Below, in pieces: positions 45,205 to 54,037 of a DNA stretch of 64,000 nucleotides. A program made the position numbers and the translations under genes. Each line of letters starts with the position of its first letter. Position 1 is the stretch's first letter. Origin of the DNA: Caulobacter sp. (lineage in GTDB: Bacteria; Pseudomonadota; Alphaproteobacteria; Caulobacterales; Caulobacteraceae); contig JAGHZU010000009.1 of the NCBI GenBank assembly GCA_017745235.1, positions 1-64,000 of the forward strand, in the 5' to 3' direction. Below the pieces are notes generated by a model, which searched no databases, was not told the origin of the DNA, and saw only the letters and a program-made list of their open reading frames with translations.

Positions 45205-45346
45205 GGCCACGAGCCCTCCTGTTCCGGTCGATCCGAAGTCTGAACGACACCGGCGACGCTTTCGTCTCAGGAGGGCCCGGATTTTGCCGGAGGTCAATCT
45301 GGGGTGGAGGCGGCGCCGGAGTTACCGTCCAAAGCCGCCCGTCTGG

Positions 45347-46228
45347 TCAGCGGACCTGCGTCTTGATCCAGTCGATCACCGAGGGACGATGCGGGGCCCA
45401 GCCCAGGTCGCGGGCGCGGTGGCCGCGCACGCGGCTGTTGGAGCCCAGGCCGAAGACGGCCATCTCGCGGCCCCACAGAGCGACGGCGGCGTCCTTGTCC
45501 AGCGAGGCGGCGGGCAGGCCCAGGGCCTCGCCGATGGCCTGCGCCATCTCGAGGTACGAAGCCTCGCCGCTCTCGACAAAGGCGAACAGCCCGTCAGGCG
45601 CCTTTTCCAAGGCCAGCAGGTAGAGGTCGGCGACATCGGCGATGTGGACGTTGGACCAGCGGTTCAGGCCCCGGCCGATATAGGGCGCCTTGCCCGAAGC
45701 CCTGGCCTGATCGATCAGGCGCGGCAGTTGCACGCTGCGGGCCTTGGGCCCCAGGGCGTCGCCGTAGATCAGGGTGTTGCAGAGCACGATCGAGCGCACG
45801 CCTGGGGCGGCGAGAATGGCGTCGTCCAGTGCGATGCGGGCTTCCTTGTCGGGCTCGGGCGTGAAGGGGGCGCCTTCCTCGAACACCCGCTCGGACGGCT
45901 CGCCCATGGCTTCGTCGCCGACGATGCTGGAGCCGCTGGTGTGGATCAGGCTCTTGCCGCTGCCGGTCAGGGCCGCGATCAAGGCGTCGGCCGCGCCACG
46001 GTCGTCGCTGCTGGCGGCGTTGATCACCGCATCGGCGGCCTGGGCCTCTCGGGCCAGGACGTCGTGGTCGGCCAGGGTTCCGACCACGGGCTCGATCCCG
46101 AAGGCGCGCAGCTCGTCGGCGCGCGACGGATCGCGGATCAGGCCACGCACGGCGTGGCCGGCCTGAACCAGGCGGACGGCGACCGAACCGCCGATGTAAC
46201 CGCTGGCGCCGGTGACGAAAACCTTCAT
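45347..46228 (-). CDS. NAD(P)-dependent epimerase/dehydratase-like protein
   Basis: A 293-residue extended SDR with the Rossmann motif VFVTGASGYIGG at residues 4-14. The remainder is similar to NmrA/HSCARG or dihydroflavonol-reductase-like proteins (VGTLADHDVLAREAQAADAV, SKEARIALDDAILAA-like region). An ATG at 46228 has GAGGAG upstream. It is divergent from a LysR gene, with direct repeats in the shared promoter, suggesting LysR control. Some relatives sense redox state instead of catalysing. Substrate unknown. Confidence 0.87.
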   Translation of the reverse strand: MKVFVTGASGYIGGSVAVRLVQAGHAVRGLIRDPSRADELRAFGIEPVVGTLADHDVLAREAQAADAVINAASSDDRGAADALIAALTGSGKSLIHTSGSSIVGDEAMGEPSERVFEEGAPFTPEPDKEARIALDDAILAAPGVRSIVLCNTLIYGDALGPKARSVQLPRLIDQARASGKAPYIGRGLNRWSNVHIADVADLYLLALEKAPDGLFAFVESGEASYLEMAQAIGEALGLPAASLDKDAAVALWGREMAVFGLGSNSRVRGHRARDLGWAPHRPSVIDWIKTQVR

Positions 46229-46262
46229 GGGATCGAGCTCCTCTATTGACTGGCGCAAAGAT

Positions 46263-46300
46263 AGGGTGGTTCAGGCCGGCGATTAGGGTAGGTTCAGGCC
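46263..46300. promoter_or_regulatory. Direct repeats between divergent NmrA-like and LysR genes
   Basis: The unit AGGGT-GGTTCAGGCC occurs at 46263-46277 (split as AGGGTGGTTCAGGCC) and again at 46285-46300 (AGGGTAGGTTCAGGCC), about two helical turns apart. Spacing and place suit binding of a LysR dimer pair. Confidence 0.45.
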
Positions 46301-46325
46301 AATAATCTTTGACTGAGGCGCACAG

Positions 46326-47300
46326 ATGCCGCGCGAATGGATCGATCGCTCCGGCGACATGGAGGTGCTGGCCAGGGTCGTCGAGACGGGCAGTTTCTCA
46401 GCCGCCGGTCGCCTGCTGGACCTGACGCCCTCGGCGGTCAGTCGGATCATCGCCCGGCTCGAGGCGCGGTTGGGCGTGCGTCTGCTGATCCGGACCACGC
46501 GCGCCCTGACCCTGACGCCGGAGGGCGCGGCCTATCACCGTTCGGCCCTGCGCATCCTGCGCGACCTGGGCGAGACCGAGCAGGCGGTGATGGACCAGGC
46601 CGCGCCGCGCGGCCGCCTGAGGGTCAGCGCGTCGCTGGGCTTTGGCCGCATGTACGTGGTGCCGCTGCTGGGCGGCTTCCTGGAGCGCTATCCCGAGGTG
46701 CTGGTCGATCTCAGCCTCAGCGACGCCATGGTCGACCTCATCGGGGGCCAGGCCGATGTGGGCATCCGTGTGGGACCGATGGCCGACAGCAGCCTGACCG
46801 CGCGCAAGCTGGGCGAAAGCGACCGCGTCGTGGTGGCCTCGCCGGCCTACCTGGCCCGGCGCGGGGAGCCGGGGACGCCGGAAGACCTGGCGGAGCACAA
46901 CTGCATCGGCTTCAACTTCCGCCGCATGCGCCAGGGCTGGCCGTTTCGACGCGACGGGCTGGAGTTCGAGCTGGCGGTGAGCGGCGGGGTCGAGGTCAAC
47001 AGCGGCGATGCGGCCGTACAACTGGCCCGCGACGGTGTGGGCGTGGCGCGGGTGGGGCGGTATGTGGTGGCCGACGACATCGCCGCCGGACGGCTGGTCC
47101 CGCTGCTGGAGGCCTTCAACCCGGGGGAGCGCGAACCCTTCCATGCGGTGTTCATGGGCGGGGTCCAGACGCCGGCGCGTGTGCGGGTGTTCGTGGACTA
47201 TCTGGTGGGGGCGCTGGCGGGGACCGCCAACGCCGCTTCCCCGGTCAAGGAAAAGGCGACGCCCGCGAACGGAGCGTCGCCTGGAAGCCCTAGGCCTTGA
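46326..47300 (+). CDS. LysR family transcriptional regulator
   Basis: A 324-residue LysR regulator with N-terminal HTH ([60 protein letters not shown]) and effector-binding domain ([40 protein letters not shown]). The extra C-terminal 25 residues ([20 protein letters not shown]) are disordered and overlap the 3' end of the convergent hydrolase gene. It probably controls the divergent NmrA-like gene. Confidence 0.92.
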   Translation: MPREWIDRSGDMEVLARVVETGSFSAAGRLLDLTPSAVSRIIARLEARLGVRLLIRTTRALTLTPEGAAYHRSALRILRDLGETEQAVMDQAAPRGRLRVSASLGFGRMYVVPLLGGFLERYPEVLVDLSLSDAMVDLIGGQADVGIRVGPMADSSLTARKLGESDRVVVASPAYLARRGEPGTPEDLAEHNCIGFNFRRMRQGWPFRRDGLEFELAVSGGVEVNSGDAAVQLARDGVGVARVGRYVVADDIAAGRLVPLLEAFNPGEREPFHAVFMGGVQTPARVRVFVDYLVGALAGTANAASPVKEKATPANGASPGSPRP

Positions 47301-48279
47301 AGAAGGCCAGCAGGTCCGGATTGATGATCTCCGGATGGGTGGTGCACATGCCGTGGGGCAGGCCCTTGTAGGTTTTCAGTTCGCCCTTCTTCAGCAGCTT
47401 GGCCGAAAGGGGCGCGCTGTCGGCGTAGGGGACGATCTGGTCGTCGTCGCCGTGCATGACCAGCACCGGCACGTCGATCTTCCTGAGGTCGTCGGTGAAG
47501 TCGGTTTCGGAGAAGGCTTTAATGCAGTCGTAGTGGGCCTTGGCTCCGCCGGCCATGCCCTGGCGCCACCAGTTGTCGATCACGCCCTGGCTGACCTTCG
47601 CGCCCGGCCGGTTGTAGCCGTAGAACGGGCCGGCGGGCACGTCGTAATAGAACTGGGCGCGGTTGGCGACGAGGGCGGCGCGGAAGCCGTCGAACACCTC
47701 GATCGGCAGGCCGCCGGGGTTCTTGTCGGACTTGACCATGATGGGCGGCACCGCGCCGATCAACACGGCCTTGGACACGCGGCCCGGCTTGGCGTGGGCG
47801 ACGTAGTGCGCCACCTCGCCGCCGCCCGTGGAATGGCCCACGTGGATGGCGTTCTTCAGGTCCAGGTGGTCGGTCAAGGCGATGACGTCGGCGGCGTAGG
47901 TGTCCATCTCGTTGCCGGTGTCGGTCTGGGTGGACCGGTTGTGGCCGCGACGGTCGTGGGCGATGACCCGGAAACCCTTGTCCAGGAAGTACATCATCTG
48001 GGCGTCCCAGTCGTCGGCGCTCAGCGGCCAGCCGTGGTGGAACACGATCGCCTGGGCGGTCTTGGGTCCCCAGTCCTTGTAATAGATCTGGACGCCGTCC
48101 TTGGTGGTGACGTAGCCGCTGCTCATGGTCTTGGCTCCTTGGTTTGACGCGGCCTCCGGCGTGGCCGCCGAGGCGGTGGACGAGGCGGGGACGGCCGACA
48201 GCACGGCTACGGCGGCGGCGCCGCCCAGCACGTCCCGTCGGGTTCCGTTGGCGTGAATTTCCAGTCGGTCGTCGGACAT
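47290..48279 (-). CDS. Alpha/beta hydrolase, chloroperoxidase-like, Tat-exported
   Basis: A 329-residue protein. The N-terminus carries a twin-arginine-like motif ([20 protein letters not shown], Arg14-Arg15). The hydrolase domain has [20 protein letters not shown], the nucleophile Ser in [15 protein letters not shown], the Asp in [10 protein letters not shown] and His in GLPHGMC. It resembles non-heme chloroperoxidases/esterases, which can form peracids from H2O2 and acid. It may be exported folded to the periplasm. It overlaps the convergent LysR gene by 11 bases. Substrate unknown. Confidence 0.9.
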   Translation of the reverse strand: MSDDRLEIHANGTRRDVLGGAAAVAVLSAVPASSTASAATPEAASNQGAKTMSSGYVTTKDGVQIYYKDWGPKTAQAIVFHHGWPLSADDWDAQMMYFLDKGFRVIAHDRRGHNRSTQTDTGNEMDTYAADVIALTDHLDLKNAIHVGHSTGGGEVAHYVAHAKPGRVSKAVLIGAVPPIMVKSDKNPGGLPIEVFDGFRAALVANRAQFYYDVPAGPFYGYNRPGAKVSQGVIDNWWRQGMAGGAKAHYDCIKAFSETDFTDDLRKIDVPVLVMHGDDDQIVPYADSAPLSAKLLKKGELKTYKGLPHGMCTTHPEIINPDLLAFFKA

Positions 48280-48432
48280 CTCTCCTCCATCCGTTCGAAC
48301 GCGCGGGGCGCTCCGATCAGCGAGTTCCGCGAACGGGAACGTGATCGGCCATCCCGTGGAGAACGGATTGGAGATGCGTGCGCGTTTTGGACGATCGTGC
48401 GCGGACGATCCGGGAGGGGAGAGGGCGGCTCC

Positions 48433-51400
48433 CTACGGAACCGCCGTCTCGTCGTTCAGCGCCGTGATCTGCGGCTGGTCGGTGACGATCCGCACGCGCA
48501 GGCCTTGCGCCTGGCCGCCGGCGGGCAGACGCAAGGTCAGCTTCGCCGTCTTGGGTAGAAGGTCGCTGGGCGCGGCTAGGGCGGGGATGGCGGCGCTGGA
48601 CAGCACCTTGCCGGCCGCGTCGACCAGGTCGAGCCGGGCCGCTTTTGCGTCCTGGGCGCCCAGGCTATGGACGGTGACCGACAGGGTCGAACCCCTGGCG
48701 GCGACGTCGCCGCGTCCCACACCCAGGTCGGCGCGGGCGGACGGGTCGTCGCCCGCCTTGGTGCGGGTCATGTCCAGCACCGTGGTCTGGCGCGGCGGCA
48801 GGATGACGGTGAGCGAGGCGGTGCGCTCGAAAGCGATGTCGCGGGACTGGCTCGCCCCGTCGATGGCGTCGTCGCCATTGGCGTCCGCCCCTTGCGTCAA
48901 ACGCCAGGTTCCGGGGGCGACGCCCCAGCCGGTCATGCGGGCGGTCACCGGCTTGTCGGAGGTGTTGTAGGCCAGCACCTTGAAGCCGGTCGCGCCGGCC
49001 GGATCGAACCGGCTGTCGGTAACCAGCACGGCCACGTCGCGGCCGTCGGCGGACGAGGCCGAGCCGTCGCCGAAGCGCCAGCTGACCAGATGGCCCGGCA
49101 TCATCTGTCCGCGCTTGTTGGCGATCCCGCCCAGACGGGTGCGCTGCAGGAAGTCGCTGGGAATCTCCACCCGGTCGGACCACCAGTGGCCCTCGGTGTG
49201 CATATACATGTGCTGGTCGGCCGACTGGATCTCGTCAGCGTAGAGGCTTTCCAGGTAGCGCTTGTCCCCGGTCAGCCGCCAGGCGGCGTAGCGCTCGGCC
49301 GGCGCGCCCTTGTCGGCGGCCTTCAGGATGGCGTCGCGGTCCTTGTCGCTCAGGTCCAGCCTCGTGAAGGCGTCGTCGTTGATGCTGGCCAGCGACTTCA
49401 CCCCGTTCTTGCCCATGCGCCACCGGATCGGCGTCAGGTACTTGGGATCGTTGGTCCAGCGCCAGGCCGTCCAGAACAGCTGGAACGGACCGTCCGCGCC
49501 GCCGCCTTGCAGCACCGTGCCGCCGCGCTCGGCGTCGGTGCGCCAGTTGATCTCGTTGGGATACGAGCCGTCCTTGGCCACGTGGGCCAGGTAACCGTCG
49601 GCCAGGCCGGTGACCAGGTCGCGAGCGGTGCGGTCGCGATTGTAGTCGCCAATCAGGATGGCCGGGTGAGTCACGCCGAACGAATACGGTTTCTGCCACT
49701 CCCACGGTCCCTCGCGGTACGACAGGGCGCCGCCGTACCAGTTGGTGTTGAAGTGGACGTGGCCCGCCGGGTTGCGCTCGATCACCCGGGGCAGGGCTTT
49801 GACCGTGGTGAACAGCCGCTCGACCGCCAGCGGGTCGCCGTAGTCGAGATACATCGCCTCGGAATTTGAGTTGATGCCGTCCTCGTAGGCATGGAGCTCG
49901 TCGGTGACGATGGTGGCCAGGCCGTCAGTGAACATGCCGTTGCGATAGACGGCGTCGGTCAGGCGGTTCAGCGAAGTGGTGATCTTCTCCGGCTGCACGC
50001 CCATCAGGGCCAGGCCCGGCCACTGCTGCAGCAGGTCGGTGTCGTCGGACAGGCCGCCGCCGAAGTCGCCGTAGTCGGACTGGCGCTCATCGATCCACCA
50101 GTCGACGAACTTGGCGACGCGCTTGAGGTCCTCCACCTGGCGGAAGGCCCACAGCGGTGTGTCATCCTTGGGCTTGGGCTGCTCGAACGCGGGCCAGCCC
50201 TGGCTGCCATAGGTGATGTCGGCCCAGTATTCGCGAGCCAGCGGGTTGTCGGGGTCCACGCGCAGCAGGTCGGAGATGTCGGCGTAGAGACGGCGATAGA
50301 GGCCCTGGCGCTTGGAGGTGGTGTGCTCCTCGACCAGGAAGGCCCAGTTGTCCTTCACCTGGTTGAAGCGGTCGGCCACGTGCTCGACCTTGGCCGCCTC
50401 GCGGTCCTTGAACACTAGGCGGATCTTCGCGCCGTCCAGGGCCTGGGCTCCGAAGTCGGGGCTGTCGGCGGCGATGGTCAGGTACAGGCTGTCGGGCGTG
50501 AGGATGCGGTCGCGCAGGTCCAGCCACAGGGTGCGAGCCTCGCCCGGTCTCACCGACACCCCGACGTCGATCATGTTGCGGCCCGGCCAGATCGGGTCCT
50601 TGACCTGGATGTTCAGCGGGATCAGGGCCTGGCCCCTTCCCGGCAGGGCGGGGATGTCGATGGCGACGCCGTCCAGGCCGTCGCGGGCGTTCTCCCAGCC
50701 ATAGGCCCAGTTGCGGGCCAGGGGCTGGGCGGCGGGGGCGTCCCCGAAGCCCGAGGGGATCATCACGTGCACGATCGGCAGGCCGCCCGAGGGGACGGCC
50801 GCGCGCTTGCGCATCGGCGCGCCCTCGGGGAGGGCCACGACCGTCGCCCGCTCGCCTGCCGGGAAGCGCCCGGCGACATAGGCGTTGAGCGCCTTGAGGT
50901 TCAGATAGTCCGGCGCGGCCTCGGCCCGCACCGTATAGCTCATCTTGAACGCGTCCTTGGGCTCCTGGCCGGCGCCGACGTCGTAGGCCCAGATCTCCTG
51001 GATCGGGGTCTCCTGGGCGACGTTGGTGAAGGTCAGGGTCCCGCCCTTCAGCGGTTGGGCCAGGGTGGTGATCGTGCGGCCCTGGTCCCTGGGCCTGGTC
51101 GCCAGCTTCGTTCCGGCCGCGCCGTTCCTGGCCGCCCAGGTCAGGTCGCCGTAGGCCGGGCCCTGGATCTCGATACGGTTGACCGGTTCATCAGGCAGGG
51201 TCAGCCGCAGAGCCTTGCCGCCTTCGACATAGACGTTCCAGTCGGGCAGCTGGAAATAGTCGTCGCGGCCCGGTAGGCGCGAACGGTTGTAGACGCCGGG
51301 CCAGGTGGTTTCGGAGATGCCGTCCGTGCCCTTCCACATCCATTCCTTGATGTCCTTGGCGTCGGCGAACTCGACCTTGCGGATGCGGGTGGAGGGCGCG

Positions 51401-52257
51401 GCGAGATAGGGTGGCGGATCGTCGGGACGGTTCCAGCCGTAGCGCAGTCGCCAGGCCGCGCGGACAGCCGGATCGGACAGGTCGGCGACCGGCGCGGCGA
51501 CCATCGGGGTTTCGTTGCGGGCCAGGGCGGCCACGGCGGGCGCGTCCAGCGCGCGGTCGTAGACGCGGATCTCGTCCATGTCGCCGCCGCGCAGGAAGTT
51601 GTAGCGGCTCTGCACCTGGTGCGGGGCGATCACCCGTCCGGCGATGCCGAACTGGTCCAGGCCCGCGTCGTAGATCGCCTGAGTTTCCTGCTTGGCCGCC
51701 AGCTTGCCGTCGACGAACAACTGCACGCCCCTGGTTTCGTCCCAGGTGAAGGCCAGGTGGGTCCAGGCGTCGGGGGCGGGGTTCTTGTCGACCTTGAACG
51801 ACACGCGTGTGCGGGCCAGGCCGTTGTCGGTGACGAAGGCGTCGAAGCCGTGGCCGTTCCAGTCGATGCGCAGGAAGGCCATGTCCCAGCTGGTGTGGTC
51901 GGCGTAGCCCACACGGAAGATCACGAACGGCGCCTTGCCCACCGGGTAGCCCGATCGCCAGAAGAACGACAGCGTTCCGCGCTGGGCCAGGATGTTGCCG
52001 GGCGCGTTCCACGACAGCACCCCGTCGTCCTCGGCGTGCAGGCCCTTGCCCGCGCGGCCGTCTACGATGAGCGAGACCTTGTCGGCGAAGTTGGGGACCC
52101 CGTCGCCCCCGGCGACATCGGCGTTCAGACCGTTGTCGCCCGAGACGTGGAAGAGCAGGGCGGCCTGTTCGGTAGCGGCCGGTGAAGCGGCTTGGGCCGC
52201 GCCGAACCACAGCATCGAGGCGCATGCCGAGGCGAGGAGGAAGGTCTTCGTCTTCAC
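48433..52257 (-). CDS. Very large secreted multidomain protein, probable polysaccharide-active enzyme
   Basis: A 1274-residue protein with a signal peptide (FLLASACASMLWFGAAQA). Residues about 30-240 form a LamG/concanavalin-like lectin fold (GTLSFFWRSGYPVGKAPFVI, DAWTHLAFTWDETRGVQLFV). Residues about 290-460 are beta-rich and CBM-like. About 640-1060 are helical with many Trp, Asp and Glu (WWIDERQSDYGDFGGGLSDD, YEDGINSNSEAMYLDYGDPL, NWYGGALSYREGPWEW), like an (alpha/alpha)6 toroid of glycoside hydrolases or polysaccharide lyases. The C-terminus is a beta-sandwich. It starts at a GTG with GGGAG upstream. No known GH/PL family was recognised. Confidence 0.78.
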   Translation of the reverse strand: MKTKTFLLASACASMLWFGAAQAASPAATEQAALLFHVSGDNGLNADVAGGDGVPNFADKVSLIVDGRAGKGLHAEDDGVLSWNAPGNILAQRGTLSFFWRSGYPVGKAPFVIFRVGYADHTSWDMAFLRIDWNGHGFDAFVTDNGLARTRVSFKVDKNPAPDAWTHLAFTWDETRGVQLFVDGKLAAKQETQAIYDAGLDQFGIAGRVIAPHQVQSRYNFLRGGDMDEIRVYDRALDAPAVAALARNETPMVAAPVADLSDPAVRAAWRLRYGWNRPDDPPPYLAAPSTRIRKVEFADAKDIKEWMWKGTDGISETTWPGVYNRSRLPGRDDYFQLPDWNVYVEGGKALRLTLPDEPVNRIEIQGPAYGDLTWAARNGAAGTKLATRPRDQGRTITTLAQPLKGGTLTFTNVAQETPIQEIWAYDVGAGQEPKDAFKMSYTVRAEAAPDYLNLKALNAYVAGRFPAGERATVVALPEGAPMRKRAAVPSGGLPIVHVMIPSGFGDAPAAQPLARNWAYGWENARDGLDGVAIDIPALPGRGQALIPLNIQVKDPIWPGRNMIDVGVSVRPGEARTLWLDLRDRILTPDSLYLTIAADSPDFGAQALDGAKIRLVFKDREAAKVEHVADRFNQVKDNWAFLVEEHTTSKRQGLYRRLYADISDLLRVDPDNPLAREYWADITYGSQGWPAFEQPKPKDDTPLWAFRQVEDLKRVAKFVDWWIDERQSDYGDFGGGLSDDTDLLQQWPGLALMGVQPEKITTSLNRLTDAVYRNGMFTDGLATIVTDELHAYEDGINSNSEAMYLDYGDPLAVERLFTTVKALPRVIERNPAGHVHFNTNWYGGALSYREGPWEWQKPYSFGVTHPAILIGDYNRDRTARDLVTGLADGYLAHVAKDGSYPNEINWRTDAERGGTVLQGGGADGPFQLFWTAWRWTNDPKYLTPIRWRMGKNGVKSLASINDDAFTRLDLSDKDRDAILKAADKGAPAERYAAWRLTGDKRYLESLYADEIQSADQHMYMHTEGHWWSDRVEIPSDFLQRTRLGGIANKRGQMMPGHLVSWRFGDGSASSADGRDVAVLVTDSRFDPAGATGFKVLAYNTSDKPVTARMTGWGVAPGTWRLTQGADANGDDAIDGASQSRDIAFERTASLTVILPPRQTTVLDMTRTKAGDDPSARADLGVGRGDVAARGSTLSVTVHSLGAQDAKAARLDLVDAAGKVLSSAAIPALAAPSDLLPKTAKLTLRLPAGGQAQGLRVRIVTDQPQITALNDETAVP

Positions 52258-52282
52258 CGGTATCTCCCGTGTCCGGTCTTAT

Positions 52283-52297
52283 TGGTAACCGGTGTCA
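52283..52297. promoter_or_regulatory. LacI-type operator near the 1274-residue gene promoter
   Basis: TGGTAACCGGTGTCA is an imperfect dyad with CCGG centre. On the minus strand it overlaps TTGACA (starting at 52298), a good -35 for the large secreted enzyme, 26-40 bases before its start codon. It could also affect the divergent alpha-galactosidase. Confidence 0.45.
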
Positions 52298-52485
52298 ATG
52301 GATTAGCGCGCCATCAGGCGGGCGGCAAGCAAGCTAAGGTTCAGCGCAGTCGGCGCCCAAGATCCGCGCATCGGCAAATCGATTTCGTTTGCGGGTTGAC
52401 CGTCGCCTTGCGGTTATGATGATTAATAGTATAAGTGGAGGAGCCGGAGACGCGAACCTATCGCGCCAGGTCTGGGAGGAGCGTC
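52298..52485 (+). promoter_or_regulatory. Divergent promoter region of the alpha-galactosidase leader
   Basis: This stretch has no protein gene. TTGCGG (near 52413), a 16-base spacer and TATAAG (near 52435) form a likely promoter for the leader ORF and alpha-galactosidase, next to an AT-rich segment. A strong GGGAGGAG at 52475-52482 serves the small leader ORF. No other strong structure was seen. Confidence 0.4.
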
Positions 52486-52608
52486 ATGGGATCAGGCTAC
52501 GCGCCGCTGCGTGCAGGCGTCATCGAATGCGTCCTTGCGTCGTCGATGCGCGCCGATCCCCTCTTCCCCGCGCGTCGCGCCGCTCGGGCATGCCTCCAGT
52601 CCTACTGA
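52486..52608 (+). CDS. Small leader ORF (40 residues) before the alpha-galactosidase gene
   Basis: An ATG at 52486 with a very strong Shine-Dalgarno (GGGAGGAG, 4 bases away) opens a 40-codon frame: MGSGYAPLRAGVIECVLASS at the N-terminus, and Arg/Ala-rich, ending CLQSY. There is no membrane or signal segment. It ends about 115 bases before the alpha-galactosidase start, which has only a weak ribosome site, and between them lie nested hairpins. It may be a leader peptide whose translation affects the downstream gene. Coding is inferred from the ribosome site alone. Confidence 0.45.
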   Translation: MGSGYAPLRAGVIECVLASSMRADPLFPARRAARACLQSY

Positions 52609-52621
52609 GGCTCCTGCCTCA

Positions 52622-52686
52622 CGGTCCGCCGACCTTCCCGCGCCTCCCGTTTCCTGCACGCGGGTTCCTTCAGGGTCGGCGGACCG
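52622..52686 (+). promoter_or_regulatory. Nested hairpins in the alpha-galactosidase leader
   Basis: A 13-bp perfect outer stem (CGGTCCGCCGACC / GGTCGGCGGACCG) encloses an inner 6-bp stem (CCCGCG / CGCGGG) whose loop holds CCTCCC. CTTTCTCTTCCC follows. The structure lies 38-102 bases before the alpha-galactosidase start and could be an attenuator or stabiliser. Confidence 0.6.
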
Positions 52687-52723
52687 CTTTCTCTTCCCGT
52701 TCACTCCAATCGGAAACCGTACG

Positions 52724-53914
52724 ATGAAAGCAGTCGTCTCGACCCTGGCGGCCTTGGCGCTGGGCCTGGCCGCGGTTCCCGCCCGGGCGGACGAACCGCC
52801 GCCGCCGTTGGCCGACAACGGTCTGGTCCGCACGCCGCCCATGGGCTGGAACAGCTGGAACAAGTTCGCCTGCAACGTGGACGAGGCCCTGATCCGCAAG
52901 ACGGCCGACGCCATCGCCGCTTCCGGCATGAAGGACGCCGGCTACGAGTACGTGGTCATCGACGACTGTTGGCAGGGCGAGCGCGACGCCCAGGGCTACA
53001 TCCAGCCCGACGCCAAGCGCTTTCCCAGCGGCATGAAGGCCCTGGGCGACTACATCCATTCCAGGGGGCTGAAGTTCGGCATCTATTCCGACGCCGGCCT
53101 GAAGACCTGCGGCGGTCGGCCGGGCAGTTGGGGACACGAATACCAGGACGCCCGGCAATATGCGGCGTGGGGCGTCGATTACCTCAAATACGACTGGTGC
53201 ATGGCCGGCGGCCAGCACGCGCCGAGTTCGTACTACATCATGTCCCGCGCGCTGCAGGAGACCGGCCGCGACATCGTGCTGTCGATCTGCGAGTGGGGTG
53301 GATCCAAGCCGTGGCTGTGGGGCCCGCAGGTGGGCAATCTCTGGCGCACCACGGGCGACATCTACGACGCCTGGGAAGGCGTGAAGGGCTACAGCATGGG
53401 GGTGATGAACATCCTCGACCGGAACGCCGACCTGCACCCCTACGCCCGGCCGGGCCACTGGAACGACCCGGACATGCTGGAGGTCGGCAACGGCGGCATG
53501 ACCACCGAGGAATACCGCGCCCACTTCAGCCTGTGGGCCATGCTGGCCGCGCCGCTGATCGCCGGCAACGACGTCTCGGCCATGGACGCCGACACCAAGG
53601 CCATCCTGACCAATCGCGAGGTCATCGCGATCGATCAGGATCCCCTGGGCGTTCAGGCGCGGCGGGTGTCCAAGCAGGGCGACCTGGAGGTCTGGGCGCG
53701 TCCCCTGCAGGGCGGCGGCCGGGCGGTGGTGCTGCTGAACCGGGGCAAGGCGAGCGCTCCCATCCGTGTGGACTGGGCCCAGTTGGACTATCCGGCCGGA
53801 CTGAAGGCCAAGGTCCGCGACCTATGGGCGGCCAAGGACCTGGGGACCATGAAGGGAGGATATCAGGCGTCGGTGGCCTCGCACGGCGTGGTGATGCTGA
53901 CGGTCCAGCCGTAA
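52724..53914 (+). CDS. Secreted alpha-galactosidase, GH27 family
   Basis: A 396-residue GH27 enzyme. The signal peptide is MKAVVSTLAALALGLAAVPA with cleavage near ARA. The GH27 core starts TPPMGWNSWNKFACNVDEAL, contains VIDDCWQ, the nucleophile Asp157 in DYLKYDWCMAGG and the acid/base Asp248 in RPGHWNDPDMLEVGNGG. A C-terminal beta-sandwich follows. It removes terminal alpha-galactose from galactomannan or raffinose-type oligosaccharides, probably in the periplasm. Ribosome site is weak (GGAA). Divergent from the 1274-residue secreted protein and followed by sugar-kinase and epimerase genes. Confidence 0.95.
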   Translation: MKAVVSTLAALALGLAAVPARADEPPPPLADNGLVRTPPMGWNSWNKFACNVDEALIRKTADAIAASGMKDAGYEYVVIDDCWQGERDAQGYIQPDAKRFPSGMKALGDYIHSRGLKFGIYSDAGLKTCGGRPGSWGHEYQDARQYAAWGVDYLKYDWCMAGGQHAPSSYYIMSRALQETGRDIVLSICEWGGSKPWLWGPQVGNLWRTTGDIYDAWEGVKGYSMGVMNILDRNADLHPYARPGHWNDPDMLEVGNGGMTTEEYRAHFSLWAMLAAPLIAGNDVSAMDADTKAILTNREVIAIDQDPLGVQARRVSKQGDLEVWARPLQGGGRAVVLLNRGKASAPIRVDWAQLDYPAGLKAKVRDLWAAKDLGTMKGGYQASVASHGVVMLTVQP

Positions 53915-53924
53915 CGGCATAATA

Positions 53925-53957
53925 AGGAAATTTGTTTTACTAAATACTTTGCGCCCG
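53925..53957 (+). promoter_or_regulatory. AT-rich segment before the ROK kinase gene (possible ROK operator)
   Basis: An unusually AT-rich stretch (GGAAATTTGTTTTACTAAAT) stands out in a GC-rich context 85-110 bases before the kinase. ROK repressors (NagC/XylR type) bind A/T-rich dyads of this general kind, and a ROK repressor is encoded 3.7 kb downstream. It might also be the promoter itself. Confidence 0.35.
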
Positions 53958-54037
53958 GGCGCGCCGCGGCTATGCCTCTGGGCTGGGGCCGGTGATGGGG
54001 TATCATCGCCGGCCGAGCGTTCGGGAGGTACCGGCGG

